34,590 bases of DNA from Paenochrobactrum pullorum (GTDB lineage Bacteria; Pseudomonadota; Alphaproteobacteria; Rhizobiales; Rhizobiaceae), in NCBI RefSeq assembly GCF_041929845.1, contig NZ_JBHEEH010000019.1, positions 1 through 34,590 of the forward strand, written 5' to 3'. The notes below the pieces were generated by a model. It was not told where the DNA came from. It worked only from the letters and a program-made list of their open reading frames with translations, and searched no databases. Made by a program: the position numbers and the translations under genes. How positions within the stretch are numbered: position 1 is the stretch's first letter; each line of letters begins with the position of its first letter. Positions 6,470 through 15,617 of this stretch are shown in pieces.

Positions 6470-7375
6470 CTATGCGGCAGTTTCCTGAAACTCTTTTGCA
6501 GCCGATATTGCTATTGATATAAATGCTTTCATCTGTGGTGTCTCGAGGTTAGCTTTCCATGCAAGTACGATTTTCACTGGTGGGGGATTATCTGTAATTT
6601 TCAAAAATGCGACCCCTGTAATTTGTAAGTTTCGAGCTGTTGCTGGTACTATCGCGACCCCCATTCCGGCACTAACCAGTCCAACGACAGTATGCACTTG
6701 GGTAGCCTTTTGAGATATAATAGGCACAAAGCCTGCTTTTTCGCACATCGCAGTGATTGAGGTATTGTAAAGAGGGCTTGTTTCGTAGGGAAAGAAAATA
6801 AACGGTTCGTTCGCTAACCGGATGAGCGATGCTTTTTTTACAGAAGCAAGTGGATTAAAGGCTGGAACTGCCAATAAAAACTCTTCTTCAAGTATTGTTT
6901 GTGTTTTTATTCCCTTTGTATACTTAGCTGGGCGCGTAATTCCTATGTCTATAAGATCAAGGGGTAGACTTTTAACTTGATCGGCGATGCCCATTTCTTT
7001 TAGTTCCAAATTAACTTCGGGATACAAGGCACGATAACGGTGCAGTACGCGTGGGAGTAATCCATAGCTGGATGAATGTATGAAACCAATGGAAAGTCGG
7101 CCTAATTCGCCTTTTCCAGCACGCCTAGTATCAACTTCAGCTTGATCTATATCACTCAGAATGGTCCGCGCGCGCTCAAATAAAAGGTGTCCTGCGGGGG
7201 TAAGTTCTACCCTTCTCTGAGTGCGCGTAAACAGAAGAATTCCTAGATGCGCCTCAATCTGTTGGATTTGTCTGGAGAGAGCTGGTTGAGCAATACGCAA
7301 TCGGGCAGCCGCTCTGCCAAAATGTAATTCTTCAGCCACAGCATGAATGTAACGTAGTTGACGTGTTTCAAGCAT
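6470..7375 (-). CDS. LysR-family transcriptional regulator
   Basis: A 301-residue LTTR. Residues 1-60 form the winged helix-turn-helix (LRYIHAVAEELHFGRAAARL, QPALSRQIQQIEAHLG, FTRTQRRVELTPAG). A linker helix follows and then the LysR substrate-binding domain (about 90-295), with LSIGFIHSSSYGLLPRVL and GMGVAIVPATA. It is similar in layout to BenM/CatM-type regulators. A strong AGGAGG lies upstream of the ATG. It is transcribed away from the catabolic operon across a 94-bp gap containing a short palindrome, the classic arrangement for an activator that senses the pathway's substrate or an intermediate. The inducer cannot be inferred. Confidence 0.93.
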   Translation of the reverse strand: MLETRQLRYIHAVAEELHFGRAAARLRIAQPALSRQIQQIEAHLGILLFTRTQRRVELTPAGHLLFERARTILSDIDQAEVDTRRAGKGELGRLSIGFIHSSSYGLLPRVLHRYRALYPEVNLELKEMGIADQVKSLPLDLIDIGITRPAKYTKGIKTQTILEEEFLLAVPAFNPLASVKKASLIRLANEPFIFFPYETSPLYNTSITAMCEKAGFVPIISQKATQVHTVVGLVSAGMGVAIVPATARNLQITGVAFLKITDNPPPVKIVLAWKANLETPQMKAFISIAISAAKEFQETAA

Positions 7376-7388
7376 TAATACCTCCTAG

Positions 7389-7402
7389 GCATCAATCAAT
7401 GC
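7389..7402. promoter_or_regulatory. Candidate LysR operator in divergent promoter region
   Basis: GCAT-CAATCA-ATGC is a perfect 4+4 palindrome with a 6-bp spacer between lysR and the operon. Overlapping it is a T-N11-A arrangement, the loose LTTR box. A possible operon promoter lies downstream: TTGGAC at 7414-7419, an 18-bp gap and TACTTT at 7438-7443. The evidence is position and symmetry only. Confidence 0.4.
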
Positions 7403-7469
7403 TCTATTATGTATTGGACGTCAAGAGTTAGTGTCCCTACTTTCAAACCAGCATTTAAGGGAGGTTCCA

Positions 7470-8132
7470 TTGCTAGGTTTTCGTATCAAAGACGACTTTC
7501 AACGTCCGGCTAATGATCTTATTGAAAAATTCCGTTCAATCCCCACTGCGATCATCAGTGATAATATGAACCGTGTCTTTGCTGGTGGTCCAGGGCTTCG
7601 TCCTTTTCATGGCGATGGCGTTATGTGTGGTAGCGCACTGACGGTTCGTACACGTCCTGGTGATAACCTAATGGTGCATAAGGCGCTGGACATCGCTAAG
7701 CCTGGCGATATCATCGTTGTAGATGCAAGTGGTGATCTTACCAATGCGATCATCGGCGAAATCATGCTTCGTTATGCTATATCCCGTTCGCTTGGGGGAT
7801 TTGTCATTGACGGAGCAATCCGTGATACAAACGCAATTGTAGCAGCTGGGTTTCCAGTTTATGCACGCGGTATCACGCACCGTGGCCCTTACAAAGACGG
7901 TCCTGGCGAAATCGGCATTACAGTGTCTATCGGTGGTATGGTCGTAAATTCTGGAGACATCGTCGTAGGTGACAGCGACGGTTTAGTCGTAGTGCCACTA
8001 AGTCATGCCAACGAAGTCTTAGTACTGGCAACGAGCCAATATGAGCGAGAAGCAGCTATTATGCAGAGCATTGCTGATAGCACAATTGATCGTAGTTGGG
8101 TTGACGTAGCATTAAAGTCAAAAGGTATTTGA
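7470..8132 (+). CDS. RraA-family protein (HMG/CHA aldolase-like)
   Basis: About 220 residues of the RraA/menaquinone-methyltransferase-like fold, which includes 4-hydroxy-4-methyl-2-oxoglutarate/4-carboxy-4-hydroxy-2-oxoadipate aldolases and, separately, the RNase E inhibitor RraA. Recognisable elements are STAIISDNMNR-like (IPTAIISDNMNRVF), GSALTVRTRPGDNLMVHKAL, GDIIVVDASGD and the metal/substrate motif GGFVIDGAIRD. I choose the TTG at 7470 because GGGAGG lies at 7458-7463 with ideal spacing; a GTG at 7431 is in frame but lacks a site. As first gene of a catabolic operon, a pyruvate-releasing aldolase or a decarboxylase of an oxo-acid is more likely than an RNase regulator. Confidence 0.88.
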   Translation: MLGFRIKDDFQRPANDLIEKFRSIPTAIISDNMNRVFAGGPGLRPFHGDGVMCGSALTVRTRPGDNLMVHKALDIAKPGDIIVVDASGDLTNAIIGEIMLRYAISRSLGGFVIDGAIRDTNAIVAAGFPVYARGITHRGPYKDGPGEIGITVSIGGMVVNSGDIVVGDSDGLVVVPLSHANEVLVLATSQYEREAAIMQSIADSTIDRSWVDVALKSKGI

Positions 8133-8137
8133 TTGCT

Positions 8138-9184
8138 ATGGCCTATAAAGCTTCGTGTTTGGTAGAATTTAGCCGGGACGTATTGGTGGCCAATGGTGCC
8201 CCAGAGCATGTGGCGCTTACTGTCGCGCAAAACCTTATTGAAGCTGATTTACGTGGTGTGAGCTCACATGGCATCGTTCGTTTGGGGATATATCTGGAAC
8301 GTATAGCGAAGGGTATGGTTGTTCCGACTAATGAGCCAGAACTGATTAAAGACAGCGGTTCAGTCGGTCTAATGGATGGGCGTAATAACTTCGGCGCATA
8401 CGTCGGAGCTCGAGCCCTTTCGGTAGCCATTGATCAAGCAAAGAATAAGGGAGCCTATATTCTGGGTGTCTCTTCTTCCAATCACTTTGGGACAGGTGCA
8501 ACCTACGTCAAAAAGGCGGTTGATCAAGGTCTTGCGCTGATAGTTATGTCAAACGCATCACAGACCATGCCGCCAACAGGTGGTAAGAGGCCTTTTGTTG
8601 GTACAAACCCAATCGCTTTTGGTTTTCCAACTAGCAATGAAGTCCCATTTATCCTGGATATGGCAACGAGCCTAGTTGCACGTGGCAAGATTATTGTCGC
8701 CGCAAGTAAGGGTGAGGATATACCACTGGGATGGGCCATTGATAAAGACGGCAAGCCAACAACAGATGCTCATCTAGCACTTGATGGTGCGGTGTTACCG
8801 ATGGGAGGTCCTAAAGGCTTCGGACTATCCATGGCGATTGACATTTTGTGCGGGGTAATGACTGGAGCAGGCTTTGGGTCTTCAGTAAATAACATGTACG
8901 AAAATTGGAATGATCCGCAAAATGTCGGGCATATGTTCATCGCTATTGATATAGAGCGCTTCATGCCCCTTTCGGCTTTCAAGGAAAGACTCAATGGATA
9001 TATTGAGGAATTGAAGGCTGAGCCACGGGCAGAAGGCGCTAGTGAGATTCTATATGCTGGCGAGCTTGAATATAGAGCCGAAAAGCAAAGGCTGAGAGAT
9101 GGGATAACTCTACCTTTGACTGTCGAACAAGAATTACAAAAATTGGGCAATTTACATGGGATTAAACTGCCCCGGAATGATTGA
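8138..9184 (+). CDS. Ldh2-family malate/L-lactate-type dehydrogenase
   Basis: About 348 residues, NAD(P)-dependent 2-hydroxyacid or ketimine dehydrogenase of the Ldh2/MDH2 (ComC, YiaK, DpkA) family. Hallmarks are RGVSSHGIVRLGIYLERI near residue 45, the catalytic His in SSSNHFGTGATY, GTNPIAFGFPT, and the C-terminal GPKGFGLSMAIDILCGVMTG. The family oxidises or reduces alpha-hydroxy acids such as malate, sulfolactate or diketogulonate. The ATG at 8138 is used; an in-frame TTG at 8129 overlaps the upstream stop. The close spacing to RraA implies translational coupling. In this context it probably oxidises the imported hydroxy acid to a 2-oxo acid. Confidence 0.92.
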   Translation: MAYKASCLVEFSRDVLVANGAPEHVALTVAQNLIEADLRGVSSHGIVRLGIYLERIAKGMVVPTNEPELIKDSGSVGLMDGRNNFGAYVGARALSVAIDQAKNKGAYILGVSSSNHFGTGATYVKKAVDQGLALIVMSNASQTMPPTGGKRPFVGTNPIAFGFPTSNEVPFILDMATSLVARGKIIVAASKGEDIPLGWAIDKDGKPTTDAHLALDGAVLPMGGPKGFGLSMAIDILCGVMTGAGFGSSVNNMYENWNDPQNVGHMFIAIDIERFMPLSAFKERLNGYIEELKAEPRAEGASEILYAGELEYRAEKQRLRDGITLPLTVEQELQKLGNLHGIKLPRND

Positions 9185-9195
9185 TGGAGGATACA

Positions 9196-10350
9196 ATGAA
9201 ACCGTTCACTTACCACGTTCCTACACAGATTGAATTCGGCAACGGTATAATTGCCAAACTTCCAGAATATGTACGAAGCCTTAAGGCAAGCCGTGCGATC
9301 GTGGTTGGAGACCCTGGGATCGAACGCGCTGGTTTGGTTGATAAAATCAAAACCATTTTAATGTCAGATGGAATTGATACAATATCATTTACTGATGTAG
9401 AGAGCGATCCTGCAACCCGTTCAGTTGATGAAGGTACTGCGTTAGGTAAAGCTCACCAAGCAGATATTGTCATTGGTGTGGGTGGGGGTAGCGCCCTTGA
9501 TACAGCAAAAGCAATTGGATTGATGCTGACGAACACGGGCAATATCCGTGACTACGTGGGTATCGACATTGTGCCGCTTGCTGGCGCTCCTGTCATAGCT
9601 GTTCCGACAACTGCTGGCACAGGAAGCGAGCTAACAATTTGGTCTGTTCTTTCCGACAAAGTTCAGAAGGTAAAAATCAGCGTTGGCAGCTCGTTAAACT
9701 GCGCCAAGATCGCCTTACTTGATCCAGAACTGACCCTCTCTCTACCTAGTGGGCTTACAGCCACCACCGGTATGGATGCCCTTACTCATGCGCTAGAATC
9801 ATACGTCAACACTGCTACGCAGCCCATTTCTGAAGCGATGTCTGAACAAGCAATGACCTTGATTGCCAAAAGTTTGCGGGCAGCTGTTAACGATGGGAAT
9901 AATCTCGAAGCGCGTGGTGACATGCTTCTTGCTAGCACAATCGCGGCAATGGCCTTTAACAATACGCGTCTTGGCCTTGTCCACGCTTTCGCCATGCCAC
10001 TTGGGGCAAAATTCGGCATTCCTCATGGGCTAGTCAATGCAATCATGCTGCCTGAAGTCATGCGGTTTAATCATTTATCGAATGCCAAAAAATTTGCCCG
10101 TATCGCAGAAATTTTTGGTGAAGATGTGAGTAATCTTTCGGTTGAAGAGGCAGCTTTACGTTCAGTGGACGCTATCAATAAATTGAAGGCCGATGTGGGT
10201 ATCAATGCAAAGCTAAGTAATTTTGGCGTAACGCCTGATCACTTTGACGAAATCGTCAATGAAGCGCTGCAATCCGGAAACGTACCGGTCAATCCGCGCC
10301 AGCCTACACATGATGATATGCGTTCTCTGTTGCAAGCTGAACTGAACTGA
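9196..10350 (+). CDS. Iron-containing alcohol dehydrogenase
   Basis: 384-residue group III alcohol dehydrogenase (Fe-ADH). The nucleotide-binding domain has VIGVGGGSALDTAKA (GGGS at about residues 96-99). The metal site is complete: Asp194 and His198 in TGMDALTHALESYV, His263 in GLVHAFAMPLG and His277 in FGIPHGLVNA. VPTTAGTGSE is also conserved. The start follows GGAGG six bases upstream. Such enzymes interconvert an alcohol and an aldehyde with NAD(P)H, for example lactaldehyde, 1,3-propanediol or hydroxybutyrate. It is followed closely by an aldehyde dehydrogenase, so an alcohol-to-aldehyde-to-acid relay is plausible. Confidence 0.93.
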   Translation: MKPFTYHVPTQIEFGNGIIAKLPEYVRSLKASRAIVVGDPGIERAGLVDKIKTILMSDGIDTISFTDVESDPATRSVDEGTALGKAHQADIVIGVGGGSALDTAKAIGLMLTNTGNIRDYVGIDIVPLAGAPVIAVPTTAGTGSELTIWSVLSDKVQKVKISVGSSLNCAKIALLDPELTLSLPSGLTATTGMDALTHALESYVNTATQPISEAMSEQAMTLIAKSLRAAVNDGNNLEARGDMLLASTIAAMAFNNTRLGLVHAFAMPLGAKFGIPHGLVNAIMLPEVMRFNHLSNAKKFARIAEIFGEDVSNLSVEEAALRSVDAINKLKADVGINAKLSNFGVTPDHFDEIVNEALQSGNVPVNPRQPTHDDMRSLLQAELN

Positions 10351-10368
10351 TAGGTATCGAGAAACATT

Positions 10369-11847
10369 ATGAGCGATATGTTGAATTGGTTACGTGGACA
10401 CGCTGGCGTGGTCCAAGGGAATTTTATTGGCGGCGAATGGCGTACCCCGAAGCAAAATAGATCGAAAATCTATAATCCAGGACTTCGTGACCAGTGTCTC
10501 GGAGAGTTCACAGATAGTGACGAAAATGATGTCGGCGAAGCCGTTTGCTCAGCTCATGAAGCATGGCTTTCTTGGCGTAACGTGCCTGGACCTGACCGTG
10601 GTGCGATCTTGTTTCGTGCTGCCGATTTGTTGGAGCAACGCTTAGACGAGATCGCTTTCGTTCTCGCTGCAGAGCAGGGTAAAGTGCTATCAGAGGCCCG
10701 TGGCGAAGTATCCCGTGCTGCAAAAGAAATGCGGTTCTGTGCAGGGGAAGCAAGTCGTATTGATGGTGATGTGCTACCGAGCGAAAAACGTAATGGTCTA
10801 GCTATGACTATGCGTGAGCCGATCGGGGTTGTTGCGGCAATTGGACCTTGGAATTTTCCAGTCGTCACACCAGTGCGTAAAATCGCACCTGCACTTGCCT
10901 ATGGCTGCTCGGTGGTTCTTAAGCCATCAAACCTCACACCTTGGTCCGCTACAAAGCTGATGGATGTATTCAAAGACGCTGGAGTGCCTAATGGTGTTGT
11001 CAGTCTCGTCTTTGGTTCGGGGCGGATTGTTGGTGAAGCACTGATACGTCACAAACTGATTAAAGGCGTGAGCTTCACTGGGTCGACAGGCGTTGGTGCC
11101 ACTATCAATACAGAAGCAAGCAAATCATTTGTCCGAACTCAGCTTGAGCTTGGTGGCAAAAATGCTGCGGTTATTTTTGACTATGCAAGTGCAGAAGTCT
11201 TGGCAAAACAGATTAGCGCTGCCGCATTTCAATGCACGGGCCAACGATGTACCGCAATCAGCCGCATCGTCGTGTTAAAAGATCGGGCTGACGAAATAAC
11301 AGAAGCAATTCAAGCAGAATTAGCGGCAATCAAGGTAGGGCCAGCTTGGGAGGCTGGAGCTACTATGGGGCCAATGATCACGGCTGATCACAAGTCCTCT
11401 GTTATGAAATACATTGATATCGGCAAAAATGAAGGTGCAAAGCTCGCCTTCGGCGGAAGTTCGCTGGAGTCGGGTGAATTGACGCAAGGCCATTTCGTTG
11501 AGCCAACCTTGTTCACCGATGTTACCCCAGGCTCAAGGCTCGCTCTGGAGGAGATGTTCGGCCCAGTCTTGTCCGTGATTAAAGTCAGTTCCATTGATGA
11601 GGCGTTCAATGTTGCCAATGAAGTTGATTATGGTTTGGCAGCCTCGGTTTATACCCGCGATGTTGATCTGGCGTTACGTTTTACCCGTGAATCTCAAACT
11701 GGCATGGTTCACGTCAATCACGGTACAGCAAGCGAAGCGCATATGCCTTTTGGAGGGGTCAAGGCTTCCGGCTTTGGTGCTTATTCGATCGGGCATTCCA
11801 ATCAGGATTTCTTCACAACAATGAAGAGTGTCTATTTCCAAGGCTAA
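10369..11847 (+). CDS. NAD(P)-dependent aldehyde dehydrogenase
   Basis: 492 residues, full length for the ALDH superfamily and closest in style to succinate-semialdehyde or alpha-ketoglutaric-semialdehyde dehydrogenases. Seen residues: Asn162 in GPWNFPVVTP, KPSNLTPWSA, the coenzyme loop FTGSTGVG, the general base Glu260 in QLELGGKNAA, the nucleophile Cys294 in TGQRCTA, and EEMFGPVLSV then MPFGGVKASGFG. It would oxidise an aldehyde from the neighbouring dehydrogenase or aldolases to a carboxylate. The gene starts 18 bases after the Fe-ADH stop, inside the same operon. The exact substrate is unknown. Confidence 0.94.
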   Translation: MSDMLNWLRGHAGVVQGNFIGGEWRTPKQNRSKIYNPGLRDQCLGEFTDSDENDVGEAVCSAHEAWLSWRNVPGPDRGAILFRAADLLEQRLDEIAFVLAAEQGKVLSEARGEVSRAAKEMRFCAGEASRIDGDVLPSEKRNGLAMTMREPIGVVAAIGPWNFPVVTPVRKIAPALAYGCSVVLKPSNLTPWSATKLMDVFKDAGVPNGVVSLVFGSGRIVGEALIRHKLIKGVSFTGSTGVGATINTEASKSFVRTQLELGGKNAAVIFDYASAEVLAKQISAAAFQCTGQRCTAISRIVVLKDRADEITEAIQAELAAIKVGPAWEAGATMGPMITADHKSSVMKYIDIGKNEGAKLAFGGSSLESGELTQGHFVEPTLFTDVTPGSRLALEEMFGPVLSVIKVSSIDEAFNVANEVDYGLAASVYTRDVDLALRFTRESQTGMVHVNHGTASEAHMPFGGVKASGFGAYSIGHSNQDFFTTMKSVYFQG

Positions 11848-11870
11848 AGTTCAATAATGGGAGGATTGAA

Positions 11871-12860
11871 ATGAGGAAATTAAAATTATTCGGCTTGGCG
11901 TTGACTGTGTCGAGCCTTATGGCGACAACTGCCATGGCAGAAACAGTACTGCGTCTTGGTCACGTCTGGTCAAATTCGGAAGTACATGCCGTTTCCGTTC
12001 AAAAGTTTGCTGATGACGTCAGTGCTGCTACTAACGGCGAGGTGCGGATTGATATCTATGGCAATAGCACTTTGGGGAGTGATCGTGAGCTCCTCGAAGG
12101 CATAAAATTCATGACCAACGATATCTGGGTAGGTGGCGCTGGAGTGCTGTCGACAGCTTCCGACACGGCCCGTATCTTTACTATTCCATTCATGATCCAG
12201 GACATTGATCATTACAATGCTGTCTATGATGGAGAAGTTGGACAACAAGTTACGGATGGTATTCGTAATGAATCCGGATATGAGGTTCTTTCGTATTGGT
12301 TGCGCGGCCCTCGCTGGTTAACAACGAAAAAAGAAATTCACAAACCAGATGACCTTTCGGGGCTTAAGGTTCGTGTTCCTGACAGCACAGTCACCGTAAA
12401 ATCTTGGAACCAATTAGGTGTTGCCGCTACGCCTATGAACTTTGGTGAAGTGTTTAACGCACTTCAGCAGGGCGTTATTGATGGGCAAGAAAACCCGCTA
12501 TCGCTGATTGACTCAAGTCAGTTCGCACAGGTTGTCAAATATCTCATCCGGACTGAGCATGCGTATGAGCCTGTCACGGTAGTAATGGATGCCCAGCGTT
12601 TACAAGAAATGCCCGAAAACCATCGTAAGGCGATCATGGAAGCAGCTAATGGTGTTGCAAAGAAATACGCGGCTGATGAGGTAAATAAGGGTGAGCAGGC
12701 ATTCCTAACGAAGCTTCAAAATGACGGTATGATTTTGATCGAACCTGATAAACAACCTTTCCAGGAAAAGGTAGGGAGCGATTTTGTGAAAGAAAATTTC
12801 CCTACTGTATCCGATCTTTATACCACGATCGTAGGTGTGGGGACACCTGCAAACAAATAA
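11871..12860 (+). CDS. TRAP transporter solute-binding protein (DctP family)
   Basis: 329 residues with a clear signal peptide (MRKLKLFGLALTVSSLMATT, cleavage after AMA before ETVLRLGHVW). The DctP family signature is present: KFADDVSAATNGEVRIDIYG, the carboxylate-binding Arg region in GLKVRVPDS, and FGEVFNALQQGVIDGQENPL. It binds an organic acid in the periplasm and delivers it to the DctQM permease. The ribosome binding site is GGGAGG. Its place in the middle of the operon, directly before dctQ and dctM, indicates that the pathway begins with uptake of a carboxylate. Confidence 0.95.
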   Translation: MRKLKLFGLALTVSSLMATTAMAETVLRLGHVWSNSEVHAVSVQKFADDVSAATNGEVRIDIYGNSTLGSDRELLEGIKFMTNDIWVGGAGVLSTASDTARIFTIPFMIQDIDHYNAVYDGEVGQQVTDGIRNESGYEVLSYWLRGPRWLTTKKEIHKPDDLSGLKVRVPDSTVTVKSWNQLGVAATPMNFGEVFNALQQGVIDGQENPLSLIDSSQFAQVVKYLIRTEHAYEPVTVVMDAQRLQEMPENHRKAIMEAANGVAKKYAADEVNKGEQAFLTKLQNDGMILIEPDKQPFQEKVGSDFVKENFPTVSDLYTTIVGVGTPANK

Positions 12861-12887
12861 GAATACACCCATTCTAGGGAGGGTAAG

Positions 12888-13445
12888 ATGAAACATTCCG
12901 CGTCGGAAGAGGCTCCGATAGGCCAGCGAACTGTCTCAAAAACATATCGCGAAAATTGGACAGTGATCCAATGGATTGATCGAGTAAACGAGTTAATACT
13001 GAATAGTCTTGCGCTTGTACTGGTCATTCTTGCTCTGTTAGGCATTGCCCAAGTCATTGCACGATATGTTATCGGTGTGCCACTGACATGGTCAGAAGAA
13101 ATAATTCGTTTTGCATTGATCTGGTCTGTTTTTATCGGATCCGGAGTAGCTGTACGACGCGGAATGTTGGTTGCTGTCGAAGTTATCTACTTAATTGTTC
13201 CTGCCCGTATTGCTCGGGTTGTAGGTTATATTAGCCTTACGATTTCGGCATTTTTTTGGGCACTTTTAATTTACTACGGCTGGACTGTGCGTAGGATGGT
13301 CGGCACCTTAATGTCAGGTTCGCTCGAATTGCCGATGCATTTTGTGTACTTAGCTATTCCTGCTGGTGCAGCTATCGCCCTTATCAATACCATGGTTGTC
13401 GCGATAGATCCGCCCAAGCAGGTCTTCTCGCAAGCTGCTAGTTAA
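12888..13445 (+). CDS. TRAP transporter small permease (DctQ family)
   Basis: 185 residues with four predicted membrane helices: NSLALVLVILALLGIAQVIA, IIRFALIWSVFIGSGVAV, VVGYISLTISAFFWALLIYY and FVYLAIPAGAAIALINTMVV. The motif TWSEEIIRFALIW is characteristic of DctQ. The hydrophilic N-terminus of about 35 residues is somewhat long. A strong AGGGAGG precedes the ATG. It forms the transport complex with DctM and the DctP protein. Confidence 0.94.
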   Translation: MKHSASEEAPIGQRTVSKTYRENWTVIQWIDRVNELILNSLALVLVILALLGIAQVIARYVIGVPLTWSEEIIRFALIWSVFIGSGVAVRRGMLVAVEVIYLIVPARIARVVGYISLTISAFFWALLIYYGWTVRRMVGTLMSGSLELPMHFVYLAIPAGAAIALINTMVVAIDPPKQVFSQAAS

Positions 13446-13457
13446 GAGGTATATATC

Positions 13458-14756
13458 ATGTATCCAATAGCTATTGGCTTCTCACTTTTTGCATTTTTTT
13501 TGCTGACTGTACCTATTGCAATTACGTTGGGGATGACTTCTGCCATCACAATGTATAGCTCTGGAATCCCGTTGCAAGCATTGGTGCAGCGGATGTTCGC
13601 GGCGCTTGATTCATTCCCATTGACCGCTATTCCATTCTTTATATTGGCCGGCGCATTGATGGAAGTGAGCGGAATTTCCACTCGCCTTGTAAACTTGGCG
13701 CACTCATTGGTGGGACGTGCAACGGGTGGACTTGGCCTAGTGGCGGTAATATCAGCAATGTTTTTCGCTGCCATTTCAGGGTCCAGTGCTGCTACCACAG
13801 CTGCTATCGGTGGTATCCTTATTCCAGCCATGGCAAAACGCGGTTATCCGCGTCCCTTCGCTACTTCTGTGCAAGCTTCATCAGGCGAATTAGGCGTAAT
13901 CATACCTCCATCCATTCCGATGATTATTTTTGCACTTACTGCAGGTGTACCCGTTTCAATTGGTGATCTATTTATAGCTGGTATTTTTCCAGGTTTCTTA
14001 GTTGCTGGTGGATTGATGTTGACGGTCTATATCGTCAGCAAACGCAACGGCTATGGTAAAACTCACGATGAGAATGATCCACATGGCGAAACTCGTGCTA
14101 GTGTGTGGAAATGTTTCAAAGAAGCAATACTTGCCCTGATGTTACCCGTGTTGATATTAGGCGGTATCTATGGTGGCATATTTACGCCAACCGAAGCTGC
14201 TGCGGTTGCCGTGGGATTTGCTCTGATTGTAGGCGGACTTATCTTCCGTAGTATCAGTTTTAGTGGATTGATGACGGCGCTGCGCTCATCAATCCTAAAT
14301 ACAGTGGTGATACTATTAATCATATCTGCAGCCAGCGTATTTGGATGGGTACTAACCGCTAATCGTATTCCAGAAATGGTGTCTCAATTCTTCATCGCTA
14401 TTTCTGATAATCCATTGGTATTCCTGGCGTTAATCAATCTGATGCTATTGATAGTTGGTATGTTCCTAGAAACCGGAGCAGCTATCACTATTCTTGCGCC
14501 AATCCTTACACCGGTTGCAATGCAACTTGGCATTAACCCGCTGCATTTTGGTATCGTAATGATCGTAAACCTAGCTGTCGGGATGACTACGCCGCCTGTG
14601 GGTGTGAACTTATTTGTCGCTTGTCAGATTGCTGGTTTGAGGGTGGAACAAATCGTGAAAAGCATGTTGCCCTTCTATGCAGCTTTATTGATCTGCTTAG
14701 GAATAATTACTTACTTCCCGGCGCTAACTCTTTGGCTGCCTGCCGTATTGAAATAA
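13458..14756 (+). CDS. TRAP transporter large permease (DctM family)
   Basis: 432 residues, about 12 membrane helices. Family hallmarks: ITAIPFFILAGALMEVSGI-like (LTAIPFFILAGALME), FFAAISGSSAATTAAIGGIL, SGELGVIIPPSIPMIIFAL, IYGGIFTPTEAAAVAV and VNLAVGMTTPPVGVNLFVAC. It is the sodium-coupled translocation subunit. The start follows the dctQ stop by 12 bases with AAGAGG upstream. Normal length and no disruption. Confidence 0.96.
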   Translation: MYPIAIGFSLFAFFLLTVPIAITLGMTSAITMYSSGIPLQALVQRMFAALDSFPLTAIPFFILAGALMEVSGISTRLVNLAHSLVGRATGGLGLVAVISAMFFAAISGSSAATTAAIGGILIPAMAKRGYPRPFATSVQASSGELGVIIPPSIPMIIFALTAGVPVSIGDLFIAGIFPGFLVAGGLMLTVYIVSKRNGYGKTHDENDPHGETRASVWKCFKEAILALMLPVLILGGIYGGIFTPTEAAAVAVGFALIVGGLIFRSISFSGLMTALRSSILNTVVILLIISAASVFGWVLTANRIPEMVSQFFIAISDNPLVFLALINLMLLIVGMFLETGAAITILAPILTPVAMQLGINPLHFGIVMIVNLAVGMTTPPVGVNLFVACQIAGLRVEQIVKSMLPFYAALLICLGIITYFPALTLWLPAVLK

Positions 14757-14794
14757 CTAGTTTAGCTTATCTCGATAAATAGTGGAGGAATAAT

Positions 14795-15607
14795 ATGTCG
14801 ACTTCAGTAACAACAAAATCAGTTTACGAGCCGGACCAGCAGGGCCTGTATTTTCCACGCCCACCTGAGTTTGCAACATTTGCTGAAGAGCGCCAGCATC
14901 GCCGTGAGCGGCTGGCTGCTGTCTGCAGGATATTCGCCCGCTACAAATTTGAATATGGATTTGCAGGCCATATGACAGTGCGTGACCCTGAACACGCCAA
15001 TCTATTTTGGACGAACCCGTTTGGCATGAGTATGTCACGGGTTAGAGCATCAGATCTAATTCTTGTCGATCATGATGGTAAAGTCGTTGAAGGAACATGG
15101 GCAGTTAACCGAGCTGGTTTCGTTCTACACTCGGCAATTCACGAAGAAAATCCTGATATTGTCGCTTCCTGCCATGCTCATACAGTTAATGGAATGGCTT
15201 GGGCAGCCTTGGGCCGTCCGCTGGATCCAATTACACAAACCGCTTGTGGCTTCTATGGACATCAAGCTTTGATAACAGAAGAAGCCGGAGCAGTCGTCAT
15301 CGAACGAGGAGCAGGCTTCTCAGTTGCAAAAGCGTTCGGTGATGCCAAGGTCGCAATTCATCAAAACCATGGCTTATTCAGTGTCGGACGTCATAGCATC
15401 GATGAAGCTGCTTGGTGGTTTATCGCGTTAGAGCGTGCTTGTGAAATCCAGTTAAAAGCCGAAGCTACTGGCTCCCCATTGAAGCTAGTCTCGCCCGAAA
15501 AAGCAACGCATTCAGCAAAGCATCTCGCAACACCATTTATGGGTTGGCTCCATTTCCAACCTATCTATGATTGGATTATTCATGCTGAACCTGATCTCGT
15601 TAACTGA
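14795..15607 (+). CDS. Class II aldolase/adducin-family protein
   Basis: 270 residues. The zinc-binding residues are visible: His127 and His129 in SCHAHTVNGMAW, and a downstream histidine in AIHQNHGLFSVG (His189/His192). FGYAGHMTVRDP-like sequence near residue 58 (GFAGHMTVRDPEHANLFW) and MSMSRVRASDLILVD are also typical. Members include fuculose-phosphate aldolase, ribulose-phosphate epimerase and 3-oxo-tetronate-phosphate decarboxylase; non-phosphorylated substrates also occur. GGAGG precedes the ATG. In this operon it could split or decarboxylate an oxidised hydroxy acid. Specificity cannot be read from the sequence. Confidence 0.9.
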   Translation: MSTSVTTKSVYEPDQQGLYFPRPPEFATFAEERQHRRERLAAVCRIFARYKFEYGFAGHMTVRDPEHANLFWTNPFGMSMSRVRASDLILVDHDGKVVEGTWAVNRAGFVLHSAIHEENPDIVASCHAHTVNGMAWAALGRPLDPITQTACGFYGHQALITEEAGAVVIERGAGFSVAKAFGDAKVAIHQNHGLFSVGRHSIDEAAWWFIALERACEIQLKAEATGSPLKLVSPEKATHSAKHLATPFMGWLHFQPIYDWIIHAEPDLVN

Positions 15608-15617
15608 CGGCCCTGAA

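Noticed and set aside
7431..7469. GTG start for the RraA-family gene at 7431
   Set aside because: It lacks a ribosome binding site, and the extra 13 residues would overlap the promoter and GGGAGG site that serves the TTG at 7470.
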